Positions 1 to 21,472 of a stretch of DNA of 64,000 nucleotides are shown piece by piece. Location: assembly GCA_949358305.1 (NCBI GenBank), contig OX442319.1, forward strand, positions 5,518,001-5,582,000. The letters run 5' to 3'. Origin of the DNA: Strigamia acuminata. Lineage: Eukaryota > Arthropoda > Chilopoda > Geophilomorpha > Linotaeniidae. The notes under the pieces were generated by a model, which saw only the letters and a list, made by a program, of their open reading frames with translations, did no database searches and had not been told where the DNA came from. The position numbers were made by a program, and so were the translations under genes. How positions within the stretch are numbered: position 1 is the stretch's first letter; each line of letters starts with the position of its first letter.

Positions 1-390
1 CATTTTTCATATTTTTGGTTTTTTTATGGTCGAATTCAAATTTCCCACTAAATTTGCCATGCGGTCGCTGGCTACAATCGTAAAAAAACGTACTTTTTTT
101 TTTACCGAATCAAAAGAAAAAATGCACAGGTTTGTGTGGAATTGTCTGGAATTGCATCCTTGTCAAAATGAGCGTGGTTTCAGAATTTTTAAATCTTTTT
201 TTGTACCGAAAACATCAAAATTCGTATCGGGCGAACATTTTGTCATCCATTAAAGAACACGGCTTCCGCCAGGTGGCGCTCTGGTTTGCTTACATTTTGC
301 CGTAAATCAGCATTTTAGCGGGCGATCGAATTGGAAATTTAGTAATAATTTGAATTCGACCATGGAAAAACCAAAAAATTTGAAAAAATG
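1..390. repeat. Palindromic MITE-like element
   Basis: The first ~58 bases and bases 333-390 are imperfect inverted copies of each other; both contain TGGTCGAATTC-type sequence followed or preceded by runs of A/T. The interior is unrelated to any protein. The element may extend left of the window, so its outer end and target duplication cannot be checked. It carries the motif CCGCCAGGTGGCGCT at 266-280, which recurs at 9143-9157 next to a similar GCTACAATCG stretch, so a relative of this element probably lies near 9.1 kb. Confidence 0.65.
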
Positions 391-2984
391 ACTGATTGGA
401 ATGTTAAAACAAAGTTTCCTGTGTAGATTTTGTCGCTGAAAACGATGGTGCTAATAACTTTTCGATCAGACTAACAGTTGACTTTTAATTTGAAAAAAAA
501 AAAACGATCTTATTTGTGTAATTTGTGTAATTTGTGTAAATTACACAAATAAGATGGAAAAGGTGGTAGGGATACAGCGGAGATACAGCATAAAAGCCTT
601 TTTCCAAAAAAAAAGTTTTTTTTTTACTTGTTTATTTATTTTTTTAAATTTTTTTTTATGCTTACTTGATTTTTGGAAAATTGGACAAACCGGAAGTTGA
701 AACACACACACACACACAAACCAAGGACTTGCCCAAACAAACATTCAAGTCAAGTTAAATAAAAGTCTTTAAAAATACAAAAACCTAAAATTAAACGCAA
801 AAAAAGATGCAAAAATTCAAAATTAAACTATCGTAAAAGAAACTCAAAAATTCAAAATTAAACCCAAAAGAAACTTAAAAATTCAAAATTAAAGTAAAAG
901 AAACTCAAAAATTCAAAATCAAAGTAAAATGAACTCAAAATTCAAAATTTAATACAAAAATTCAAAATTTAAAGCAAAAATTCAAAATTTAAAGCAAAAA
1001 TTCAAACTTTAATACAAAAAACTTCAAAAACTTCAAAATGAAACCCCCAAAAACTTCAAAAATTTGAAATTAAACGTTTAAACATCATTTACCGAATTGC
1101 ACACACACACACAGCAATAACATTCCAGCAAAAATAAACTTCATTTTGGTCCGAACTGCGTTCTAAAAAGAACAAGAAAATTAACCAAATCTCAACTTAA
1201 CTACTAGCAAAAAATAATGTTCAAAGATACGCGAAATGACTAACCCCAAAGACAGGCAACAAATCGTGTGTTTCGCTGCACGACTTAACGTCAATTGCGC
1301 TCTGGCATATGGTAGATTCGTTGTTATAACGATGTACAAGTAATGAATTTAAGGTGATAACAATTTAATGACACCCCCGGATGTGATAAGGGATTGGTTG
1401 TCAGATGGGTGTCATTTTTTATCTAATTGAATATGAGAGATGAGAATCAGAAATTTCTTGAAAATAAAAATATTGTTGTAAAATATTATTTTTAAGTTTA
1501 CATAAAGATTAATCTGGTTCCTGTGTGTTATCATTTCCACTTTGGTTTAAGAAAATTCCCTCACTTCCTGTAAAATTTTACATTTCAATAAAATGTATAG
1601 TTCGTATTGCTTCCTGTTTATTTCATTGGAGTGGGTTTGATTGTAAATGGTTGAAATGGTAATGTGTGTGTGGTTAAGATGGGGAAATGTGAATGCTTTT
1701 TACTTCATTTCTGTATTTTGAAGAGTAAAAAACGCTTCTGATGGATGTGGAATTGCAAAATTTGATTTCATAAGTTGGATGCATTATTGACTTTGATGGA
1801 TTCTGGTTAAACAGGAATTTTCTGGTAAAAGAACTTGGCTACGCTTTACGTGTGATTACACTTTTGTGTGTTGTACATTTCAAGTTGGGAAATTTAAAGA
1901 TAAAAAATATTATTATAACTCTAAGATAAGATAAGGTGCGCGCCATCAGTATAGTCTATAGAATAATCCGTTTTTTTTTAATATTTCTTTTTGCGCTTCA
2001 TCTGGAATCAAACCAATTTTTTAATAAATGTATTTTGGCATTAGAATTCATTTAAAATTAACAGGTTTATAACTTTTGTAGAAAAATAAATTTGGCAGTG
2101 ATTTTCCTCAAAAATGGGGATGACATAAGTATAGAATATTTTAGGTTTGATGCAAAAAAATGGATAAAATTAATATCACATAACATGCCTTTGTTTGATT
2201 AGTCAATCAGTGATTATGTCATCAATTTCTGCCATTTTTGAAGTGTATTACTTGCTATTTTCTTATTTTGAAGCAATTCCTTGTACAAAACTTGCAAAGC
2301 TTAGCCGAAAAAGTAATTGATATACAGTAAATTTTATTTAATATTTAAAACTGTTGAAAAGATTATTAATTATTACTTAAATAATTAATTACATTTCACA
2401 AAAAGAGGAATCACGAATAAGACAGTTCATTTTGTTCATTTTTGAACTCTACATTCAAGTTTTATTGTGGAAAAAAATATACATAAATATATTTTTTAAA
2501 ATTTTGTTTAAATTAAAAAATAATTGAAAACAAACTTTCAAAAAATATATTTTTTTAAAATTATTTTTTTTAAAAAAAATAAATAAAAACAATTTTAAAA
2601 AAATAAAATAGAAAGACTTTATTTTCTGCAGACTATTTGAGAATATTACTTCGTAAGACCTCAACACAAAATAAAATTAAAAACAAAAATAAAAATGAAA
2701 ATAAAAATAAAAACCTAGAAAACCTGGTTTACATTCATATTGTTCTTTAAAATTCAAGGACAAAAACTGGATTTTATCCACAAACCCCTGTTCTATTTCC
2801 AACCGGGTAAGAATTTAAACAATTTCCTTTTCCCCTCTTTTTAATCCCTATCCACCCTGCGGAGAACATCCAAATGCTGAAGAAAGAAGAAAACCAATCG
2901 CGCCAAATCACACCACCAGGGTTTGCAGAATTTTAAAACTTCTGCCCATCGTTTATCTCATTTCTTCTTCCGACTTTTGCAGAC
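391..2984. other. Noncoding 5' region, A/T-rich repeats
   Basis: No ORF here looks like a protein. Visible structure: a perfect 18-bp inverted repeat (507-524 with 538-555) that would fold as a hairpin; CA runs near 703-718 and 1100-1115; a degenerate array of ~14-base units built on AAATTCAAAATT at about 790-1070; long A or T tracts around 2460-2700. The last ~150 bases are the presumed promoter/leader of the SDR gene and end in TTTTGCAG two bases before its ATG. Confidence 0.6.
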
Positions 2985-4112
2985 ATGGATAATTTGAGTT
3001 GGCTGATCCTCGTGCTATTCCTGGCGCTTTTTATCTACATTATCTACATCAATACTAGCCAGCTTTTATCACCGAATAAAAAAGCCATTATCATCACCGG
3101 CTGCGATTCCGGCATCGGCCTTGAAGCAGCTCGAGCATTTCACAGCCTCGGTTTCACCGTGTTTGCCGGCTGCCTTTTCCCTAATGGCGACGGTGCCCTT
3201 CAACTCAACCAAGCTTCGTCCGACCGCCTTATCGTCCTGGATCTTGACGTCACGGATCAAACCAAGATAGACGAAGCTGTCAAACACGTCAACCAACATT
3301 GCCAGGAAAATAATCTGAGTATAAACTTCAAAACGAAAAAATAATTTGAAAAAAATGTAAAAACTTATTCCTGAATTTTCCAGTTGTTTGGTGCCTAATA
3401 AACAATGCGGGGATTTGTATCGGTGGCGACGTCGAGTGGCAAACTTGGGAACACTGCGAGAAACAAGTGAATGTGAATTTCCTAGGAATGGTAAAAATGG
3501 TCAAAGCGTTTTTACCCGCGATCAAAACGAGCAAAGGTAAATATTTATCTCGTTTTATTTTTAATTCTTAATTTTAATTTCATATTTTTAGGTCGTTTGG
3601 TAAACGTCAGTAGTGTGAATGGGCGCTGGGCATTTCCGAAGTTCACCATTTACTGCGCTACTAAGTTCGCCATTGAAGGTTTCTCGGACGGACTCAGGGT
3701 GGAGCTGTCGCGGCATGGCGTCAAAGTGATCGTCGTCGCGCCCGGCGATCACGCGAAGCTCACGAATATCGTCAAGGGCCAACAGGTGCGCGCCAACGAG
3801 CAATGGGATTCATTTTCTCCGGCATTTCGCGACCAAGTTGAAACAGAATTCTGGGACACCCAATCTCTAATATGTGCCAACGCGGGGCTCACGAGTTTCG
3901 AGAGTTTCAAACAGTCGCCCGTGTTAAGAGACTTGAAATCCGCCGTGATGGAAACAAAACCGAAATTGCATTACACAAGTGCTGCCCTCAAATACCGAGT
4001 TTTATTTTACATTCTACAGAATTTACCGAGCGCGGTGTCCGATTGTTTACTCAATGAAATGCAAGAAGGTACCAAGTTTCTCGATAAGGTTGAATCAATT
4101 CGTCCCCAGTGA
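2985..4112 (+). CDS. Short-chain dehydrogenase/reductase, RDH/17beta-HSD type
   Basis: Three coding exons, 2985-3318, 3384-3536 and 3592-4112, join in frame to 335 aa. Residues 5-22 are a hydrophobic N-terminal anchor. The NAD(P)-binding TGCDSGIG motif is at 38-45, NNAG at 118-121, the catalytic serine region NVSS at about 167-170 and the YCATK active site at 183-187. All catalytic landmarks are intact. Anchor, length and motifs fit the SDR9C group (retinol dehydrogenase, 17beta-hydroxysteroid dehydrogenase 6), which oxidises retinoids or steroids at the ER membrane; the true substrate cannot be read from sequence. The acceptor-like TTTTGCAG lies 2 nt before the ATG, suggesting a 5'UTR intron or trans-splicing. 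An AATAAA follows at 4200. Confidence 0.9.
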
Positions 4113-4199
4113 AGCGCCATTTTTAAACATGGCGCCGAGGTTAATGGCAGAAATGTGTGATAATATTGTGTAAAATGTTTTCTGTTTTATTTTCAATAC

Positions 4200-4205
4200 A
4201 ATAAA
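4200..4205 (+). terminator. Poly(A) signal of the SDR gene
   Basis: AATAAA lies 88 bases after the SDR stop codon in an A/T-rich stretch; it is the first canonical hexamer downstream. Confidence 0.6.
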
Positions 4206-4253
4206 ATGATATTTTTAAAAGAAAATTACAAAATCCAGATTTTATCCACATAC

Positions 4254-4516
4254 TAGGGTTTCGGTACCGGGAAACTGGGGTACTGATTTCCCGGGAATCC
4301 CGGTGAGAAATCACGGTACCGGGAACCGGGAAATTGGAGAAAAACCGGTTCCGTCAAAAATTCGTTGCTGAAACATCATTTTCGTCGGTCAAACAATAAA
4401 TTTTGTAACGTTTCACTGATGAAAATGGCTATTTTTAACGAAAAATGGCTAAAAATGGCCATTTTGAACGAAGAATGGCTAAAAAATGGCCATTTTTAAC
4501 GAAAAATGGCTAAAAA
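4254..4516 (+). repeat. hAT-like MITE, TAGGGTTTC family, 3'-truncated copy
   Basis: Starts with TAGGGTTTC and then shares with 47744-48294 the sequence built on repeated CCGGGAAAC/GGTACCGGG blocks, followed by TTGTAACGTTTCA and tandem GGCTATTTTTAACGAAAAAT units. The 3' terminal repeat and the expected second copy of the flanking 8-mer CCACATAC are not found, so this copy has lost its end. Right boundary is approximate. Confidence 0.7.
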
Positions 4517-4581
4517 ATTGTTGGAAGTCCTTTAAAATTTGGAACAAATTTTATATTTTACACGCAAACCGCAAACATTTG

Positions 4582-4585
<4 letters not shown>

Positions 4586-4624
<39 letters not shown>
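4586..4624. repeat. (TTA)n microsatellite
   Basis: Thirteen near-perfect TTA/ATT trinucleotides. The surrounding 4520-5064 is otherwise noncoding. From about 4930 onward the sequence is homologous to the region upstream of PAN-ZP copy B and is probably promoter and 5'UTR. Confidence 0.85.
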
Positions 4625-4625
<1 letters not shown>

Positions 4626-5064
4626 ACGCCCTGCATTATAATATAAAGCCGCACATTAATTCCACAATTTAGATTTTTAGATTTTTTCAAGGTGCAGTGT
4701 GTCGCAGTGAAGCCAATCTTGTATCGTAATTTATAACGCCATCTAGTGGTCACCCTCTCGTTACGTGTTTGATCCCCATATAATAACGTAAACCAATACC
4801 GTAGTACAAGTACTTCTTTATCAGTAAAATTAGGTCGTGTGTTAAACGCCATGCTGCATCTCGTTTCAATCCATCCATTTCCACTACTATAAGGACATAA
4901 TACAATACAAGCCAGACGATTGTTGAAAAAATTCTCTTGGTTGTCTTTTTTAAGGTGAACGTTCCGCAAAAAATTCCTGGTTGGAAAAAATTATTTTAAA
5001 AAATTTAAAAATGTGTTTTTAATTTTTTTTCTGTTTTAGATCGAGGAAAATGATTTTTGAAAAC

Positions 5065-8000
5065 ATGCTCAGTTTCGAATTGATAAAATGTTCATTTCTA
5101 CCGTATTTGGTCTTCGTCTATATCGTTCAAGCAGGTAAAATTATCATTATTCTATAATTAATAATTATCATGTATCAACACCAATTTTCAAGTATAATTT
5201 CTAGTTTTTGTCTCTTTTCTTTGCAATTTTTAATAAAATTAATAAAATTGAAAGACCATTATAGGAATAAGAGACAAATCAATCTTATCACTGAATCGAG
5301 ATTACACATCTTATCTTGATTTGACTTTTGTTTCAGAAATTTGTGATCCGCATACTGCACTATTTGAATTAATCACCGGCCATGTTTTGACATCTTCATC
5401 CGCCATCATTGAGTCACTGCCAGAAACTCTTATATTAGATCACTGCTTAGCTGCTTGCAGAAGAAGCCCATCCTGCGCAGCTGTAAATTACGAAACCGGA
5501 CTTTGTGTGTTGCTTTCAGTTTCTGCTGATCGGAAACCAAAAGCCTTAATTCCATCACAATTTCCTGTTTTCACGCTTTACGGACAGAAAATTTGTCCAC
5601 CAGGTATTTATTCCTACCAAATAGAATCAAAACAAATCCTTTTTTCCTTATTTGAAATTTTTCTTTCAGATAATGGTTCTTCGTGGTCCTATGGTGAAAG
5701 CGAATGGGCTTGGGAAAGAGTGCTTGATTCAGAGTTAAAAGGATACGTTAAAAAGCAATTGTACGCAAAATCAAGAACTGATTGCGTAATGTTTTGTCTT
5801 CAAGAAAAGGAGTTTACTTGCCGCTCGGCAAATTACGATTCCGAATACGCTTTGTGTTCCCTGAATGATATGAATCGCTTTAGCCTCCGACATGTTGGAG
5901 TTCTGCGTATGCTGAAAGGTGTTGATTATTTGGAAATTCACTATGTAGCAGGTGCAGTAAATATATTTAATATCGTATTTTACCGAGTAAGAGCCGCGGC
6001 TCCGATTCAAAACTGCCACTTTCAGCCGCGGCTATTAATCCAGTGCGGCTCTTAATCGAGGGCAGCTCTTATTTTAAATAGTGGCCGATATGTCATTTTA
6101 GAGAGTTTGCGGGAGGCATTTTTCCTTACAGTTAAAGACTATACGGTATAAAAATAGTGTAAGGAAAAAATGATAAATTAAGTATTTGCGGGCTGCACTT
6201 TTTCCTTATCACTACACTATTTTCAGCCACCTACTGACAGTTAGTAATTTTGGGCCTAAAAATTCAATTTGGGGGCGTAAATGTGCAAATTTCTGCATAA
6301 AATTCCATTATTATGCCTATAAAGTATGGTTTTGGGCCTAAAATTCAATTTTGGGCCTCACTAATCATTCAATCTACGTACCTATGACTGTGATGTGTTT
6401 GATCGGGACAACAAAATAATCGCCATTTGCAATGGGCGGAGCTAACAATATGGTGTTCTCAATTCTGATTGGCTGCGCTATATTTTAATTTAGTGTTGAA
6501 AACGATACACTAAAGATTTTACCCTTACGATATGGCACTAAAATAGTGTATCGTGGAGCAAAATAAGGGAAAAATGCATCCTGCAAACTCTCTAATGTTA
6601 CGTTCATTGACCGTATATAGCCGCGGCTATTATTCGAGGGCGGTTCTTATATCAAATCGCCTCTATCGGTCGTGACTTATTCGAGGGCGGCTACAATTCG
6701 TGTGCGACTCTTAATCGGTAAAATTCGGTATATGGTTTTAATATTGCTTTAATCTTATTTTATTCAGATCCAGCTCGACTTTGCGAATACCAAAAAATAG
6801 ATGGACGCATAATGAAAACTGTAGATGCTGTTTACCAAAATGTAACTTCGCTAACCGGTTGCCGCCGCTTGTGCAGCGAATCACCTTTCAGATGTCGGTC
6901 GTTTGATTTTGGAGCGACAAACGAAGATGTCTGCCGGCTTAGTCATCATGCGAGTGCCTCTCTAACTCACATCCACAAACCGTATCTGGAAATGCCTGAT
7001 GCAGCCACTTATGAATTGAGTGCATGTTACAATGGTAAAGAAAAGATAAAAGCAGGGCCGGATTTAGGTATTGCAGGGCCCCTAAGCATAAAATTATTTG
7101 ATTATAGTTTCTGTGGAATGTCGCTCAGCTGACATGATTGCAAGAATACTCACAAACCGGTTATTTAATGGGAAAATGTACGCAAAATCTAGACCTCGGT
7201 CTTGCGTAACCGATGTTTCTAATGAGCTGGAATTTGAACTTCGCATGGCGTATGGAGATGTCGATTGTAATGTCCAGCGTGATGTGAGTGTTATGCATAA
7301 TCTCGCAACTTCCTGTATTACTTACATTGCATTTTAGACTTATGGAACCTTTTCAAATGACATTGTACTGCAACATCACGATCTGATAGTGACAAATCAA
7401 GACTTGGGACTTTCTGTTCATTGCCAATATGATTTGCAAAACAAAAGTGTGTCAAATGGAGTTAATCTTACCATTCAGGGGTAATTAGAATTCGTATTTT
7501 ACCAATTTTACATTCTTTTAAATATTAATTTCATAGTGAAGTGAAACACATAGCGAGCGAAGCTGGTACAATGCCCTCGCCAAACGTTTCTATGAAAATT
7601 ATAAGTAGAGTTGGAAATGATCTGACCTCAGTAGAAATCGGAGATTCTCTGTCTTTGCGGTTTGAAATTATAGATGAAAATAGTGAGTAAAAATGTCCTA
7701 TAGAAATGCTCGTAAACTGTGGTATGTTAAATTTCTTTTAAAGGTCCGTACGAAATATTTGTCCGAGAACTTATAGCATATGACGGAGTAACAGATTCCA
7801 GTGAAATACTACTTATCGACAGTCTAGGGTAAATAAGCTTGTTTATACGATTATTAATAGAGACCGGATAAATGCATAAATGCATGCAATATATTTTTAT
7901 TCAATATAAAGCCAAAATCGGCTATAAATGCATATTTTCCGAAAATCGGAATTTCATTTCACATATATATCCGGTCTCTAATTATTAATTATGATTAAAA

Positions 8001-8478
8001 AATAAAATTTAAAATTTCGTTTATAGTTGTCCTACGGATACGACAATAATGGGTCCTTTAGTCAAGGTCAACAACAACGGACAGATGTTAGATGCAATAT
8101 TTGACGCATTCAAATTCCCTTCGTCCGAAGTTGTGCAATTTAAGGCGCTGGTTACACCGTGTTTGCCAGTTTGCGAACCCGTGAGTTAATTACTGAAATG
8201 ACATTTTCTTGTGTGTCTTATTAATTCTGGATTAAATCAAGGAGACAAGATGGATTTAACAAACTTATTTTGTTGACGTTTTATATTTGTAATAGGTACA
8301 ATGCAACGTTTTGGACGGTGACGGTACGGGCAGAAAGGAGGAATCGTTCGGCCGAAAACGTCGCAGTGTCTTGACGCCGAATGCTCACGAACAATTACTT
8401 ATTTCACCTAGTCTGTACGTTCACGACCGTCTTAGTTTAAAAAATTCAATGTCGCAGCAAGAGAAAATAGTAATGTAA
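5065..8478 (+). CDS. Secreted PAN-ZP protein, copy A
   Basis: Ten coding exons: 5065-5134, 5337-5603, 5670-5951, 6768-7034, 7108-7283, 7338-7480, 7537-7682, 7744-7828, 8027-8180 and 8296-8478; they join in frame to 590 aa. I chose the ATG at 5065 over an in-frame one at 5050 because only it is aligned in copy B. Residues 1-23 are a signal peptide. Three cysteine-rich PAN/apple modules follow, each in one phase 1-1 exon (exons 2, 3, 4), then a zona pellucida domain from about residue 297 (VEC start, later FNGKMYAKSRPRSC). The basic cleavage site RKRR is at 550-553. No transmembrane segment follows it. PAN-ZP proteins (NompA, NOAH-1, LET-653) build apical extracellular matrix and cuticle. Intron 3 holds nested MITEs and intron 8 a small MITE, both absent from copy B. 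The 5'UTR has a TTTTAG acceptor-like site near 5040. Confidence 0.9.
5973..6728. repeat. TA-flanked MITE (CCGTATTTTACCG family), interrupted
   Basis: Begins TCGTATTTTACCGAGTAAG and ends with the complement CTTAATCGGTAAAATTCGG, with TA on both sides. The body contains repeated AGCCGCGGCT/CGAGGGCGGCT motifs. It lies in intron 3 of PAN-ZP copy A. Another element occupies 6101-6592. Related copies: 48336-48543 (complete) and a terminal remnant at about 46032-46078. TA duplication suggests the Tc1/mariner-pogo group; no transposase is present. Confidence 0.8.
6101..6592. repeat. TA-flanked MITE (GAGAGTTTGC termini) nested in another
   Basis: Terminal inverted repeats GAGAGTTTGCGGGAGGCAT and its near-complement ending GCAAACTCTC, each next to TA. 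The interrupted host element reads continuously without it in the complete copy at 48336-48543, which confirms the insertion point. It also has internal subterminal repeats (AATAGTGTA...TTTTTCCTTA in both orientations). Confidence 0.75.
7858..7980. repeat. Small hAT-like MITE in PAN-ZP copy A intron 8
   Basis: A 123-bp element with termini TAGAGACCGGATA and TATCCGGTCTCTA. It is flanked by the identical 8-mer ATTATTAA at 7850-7857 and 7981-7988. The matching intron of copy B (34967-35034) has the uninterrupted site. Confidence 0.85.
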
Positions 8479-9142
8479 TGCTCAAAGCTATTCCAAAAAG
8501 TAACTGAGCCAGTATACTTCCCAAGACAGATTAAGGGGCCACCAATTCAATTGAATTTTCCATTTAAAAAGTGCCAAGAATAAGAAAAAAAGTGAGGGAT
8601 TTCTCACCAGTGGTGGCTGGGAGTTGGGAACTGTTTTAATGTGTATATATCTGTTGTTTAATTTATATTAAAGCCGGTTAATAAATACAATTCTCAGATA
8701 GTTAACGACAGTTGGAATCAAAACGGAATCAAAATATGAATATTGATAAATGCTACAGTCATACTTGGAATGCAGGCTTACAATATCAACAAGGAAAATG
8801 CTACATGCATTAGCATGCAGTCTTACAATTACCATACAAATATTCACAACAAAAATAATCATCTTTTTGTGATAAAACAAGCTGGGATTTGTAATGCAGG
8901 GAAGCATTACATATTAGACTTCTAAACCCTGTCCTTTTGTCCCTAAATAAAACACCGAAATAAAAGAAAATAAAGTAATTTAAAAAAAAAAAAATTTTTT
9001 TTTTTTTGCCAATATAAAGCAACAACAAACAAAATCCCACCAAAATTTGAAATGATATGCTGCGGAATTGTTGCATCCGGGTTTGCTACAATCGGGAAAT
9101 AAATCGCGCGGAAAACGTATCGCAACGTATGGCTCACGGGAT

Positions 9143-9157
9143 CCGCCAGGTGGCGCT
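9143..9157 (+). promoter_or_regulatory. CTCF-like motif CCGCCAGGTGGCGCT
   Basis: Fifteen bases identical to 266-280. The core matches the vertebrate CTCF consensus CCRCYAGRKGGCR at every position. Both copies lie in sequence shared with the palindromic element at 1-390, so they were probably spread by a repeat. Binding is not shown. Confidence 0.35.
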
Positions 9158-9353
9158 AGTACAATGTTACAACTTCCTGTGCAGGACGGAAGTAGTATTA
9201 TTAGACGGCTAAAAGTGCACTAAAACCGGTTTATTAATTCAACCGGAGGTCCAAGAAATCTGAAAATACCTTACAATAATAATATAAGCATGCTGAATTT
9301 AATGCCGTTGTCCGTTTTGCTCTAGCTGCTATAGTTTTTGCGGAATCGTTGAC

Positions 9354-9394
9354 GACGGACGGACGGACGGACGGACGGACGGACAGACAGACAG
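9354..9394. repeat. (GGAC)n / (AGAC)n microsatellite
   Basis: About seven GGAC units followed by three CAGA units, a directional tetranucleotide tract with a transition at its 3' end. Confidence 0.85.
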
Positions 9395-10255
9395 AACCGT
9401 TTCATGAGACTTTCTAAACATCAGGTTTAGAAGTCTAAAATGATATTGAAATAAATAAATGTTGGAATGGATAAACCAGAGCTCTCTTTGTTGTATTGAA
9501 CCTGGGCAAATTAACATTAAAAAAAAATCATTAAAAGATTTTTTTTTTTTAAATTACTAATATTAATTGTTTTAAATTTGTTAGTTGTTCTTTCGCCGCC
9601 ATTTTAGAAAAAGATACGAGCACTGTCGTTCTTTCGCCGATATTTTCATTAAATATTCGAGAACTGTATAAAATGCAGGGTATTTGGGCATGCTGTACGT
9701 GTACATGACACATAATGTTCAGTTATCGAATTTTTTAACATGTTTACCGGCCGAATTTCAAATTAAAATGGGAGAAATGCAAAAGCGACATACCATCGTG
9801 AACTTCCATCCATCTTCAAAGTTGGTAGAAAAGTCTGTTGGGTAGCAAAGCTCAGTTGCCATTGGCTTAAACCGTATGACGTCATCATGACATTCATAGT
9901 TGCATAATACTATTATGATGGTTGTTTAGGACCAATTTTTTAAAAAAATTGATTTTTGAAATCAAAATTATCATTTTATTTTGTAATGTAGTATTTAAAA
10001 ATTTGTTTAATTCAAAAATTAAAAATAATAATTAAATAAATAATTCATTTTCTGCTGAATATTGAAAAACATTAATTCACAAAAACCCAAAAAAATCATT
10101 AACCCAAACATTGACCCTAAATAAAAATAAAAACAAAAAATTAAATAATTTTACGATTAAACTCAGTTAACCTAAATAAAATTACTCATTTTTCCTCATC
10201 ACCATCAATGCCCATAATGTTGGCATGTTGTGTGTTATTTCTGCGGCACTACACT

Positions 10256-20386
<10,131 letters not shown>

Positions 20387-20405
20387 AATCTCAAATTATT
20401 TTTGG

Positions 20406-20436
<31 letters not shown>

Positions 20437-20613
20437 ATTATCCCAAACAAAAGTTGACTTTTTTTGTTTTTCGTTTCGTTTCTTTCGTTAAATTCAAATA
20501 TTTTTTTTTTTATTATTTTTTCTACTTTTTTCAATGATGTAAATTTCTTATTAAAGCACGAGAATTTTTTTCATAATAATTTATGTAAAGTGAATGAAGT
20601 TTAAAAAAAATTT

Positions 20614-20619
20614 AATAAA
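20614..20619 (+). terminator. Poly(A) signal candidate of ATP13A1
   Basis: AATAAA 228 bases after the stop. The same 3' flank, including this hexamer or variants, recurs in the copies at about 24.4, 25.5, 28.8 and 31.6 kb. Confidence 0.45.
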
Positions 20620-20705
20620 AACACTGTAAAAAAAATTATTTGACGTTTTATTCTATATTCTAAGACACTTTTTATCAGGAATTATTCTCGGCCAAACATG
20701 GACAC

Positions 20706-21367
20706 TAGGGTTTCTCTACCGGTATTTACCGGTATCAAAAACCGGTATTTTTCAAGAAAATACCGAATACCGAATACCGTCTTTAGTTCGGTATTATTAC
20801 CGGTTTTTATAACACACGTTGAATGGTATTTTTATAAACATAAAAATGCAAAGTTATCAATTTTTTAGCTTAATAATGTGAATTCATCAATTTTTTTTAG
20901 CTTAATAATGTGAATTTATCAATTTTTATATGTAAAAATTAGAAATTAATTGTTTTTTTTTCATATAAAATCGAAAATTTCTCGTTTTTTAACTTAAAAA
21001 TGAGAATTTATTGATTTTTTAACTTAAAAATGAGAATATAGCGGTTTTTTTTAACACAAAAATGAGAATTTATCAAATTTCTTAACTTAAAAAATCTTAT
21101 AAACTCTATTTATCAATTTTAAAAAAAAACGTCTCAATTTCAACAAAACAACACTATATTCATCAAACTTTTACAACCCATTGAAAATAATATTTAAAAA
21201 AAAATAAACAAAAATTACAATTACAACATTACGATTAAAATAAAAATGTTTAACATTGCAGCTATTTTATTTAACTTTATTACCGAAAAATACTGGTTTA
21301 CCGGTTTTTGGAATATTGAATACCGAAATACCGGTTTTTCCAAAAGTCCCGATTTTGAGAAACCCTA
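20706..21367. repeat. hAT-like MITE, TAGGGTTTC family, with 8-bp TSD
   Basis: A 662-bp element with termini TAGGGTTTCTC and GAGAAACCCTA, flanked by ATGGACAC at 20698-20705 and 21368-21375. Termini fit the hAT YARNG rule and an 8-bp duplication is the hAT hallmark. Interior rich in ACCGGTATTTACCGG-type repeats; no transposase. It fills the gap between ATP13A1 and CUL5. Confidence 0.9.
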
Positions 21368-21472
21368 ATGGACACATGATACTTGTAAAATACTTGTAGA
21401 AGAAAAAACATAAAAATTGCAAAATTTATTTATTAACGTTTGAAAAAGATTAATTGACAGCAAATTGAAATC

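Larger units (their letters stand above)
8479..10207. other. Intergenic region between PAN-ZP copy A and ATP13A1
   Basis: Bases 8479-8660 are the 3' flank of PAN-ZP copy A and are duplicated, inverted, at about 34340-34515; an AATAAA occurs near 8681. About 9040-9170 resembles the interior of the element at 1-390. A/T-rich noncoding sequence fills 9530-10207. I see no convincing coding region. Confidence 0.6.

Noticed and set aside
4532-4969. 145-codon minus-strand ORF
   Set aside because: Contains a homopolymer Ile tract from the (TTA)n microsatellite, no family resemblance, and overlaps noncoding upstream homology of the PAN-ZP genes.
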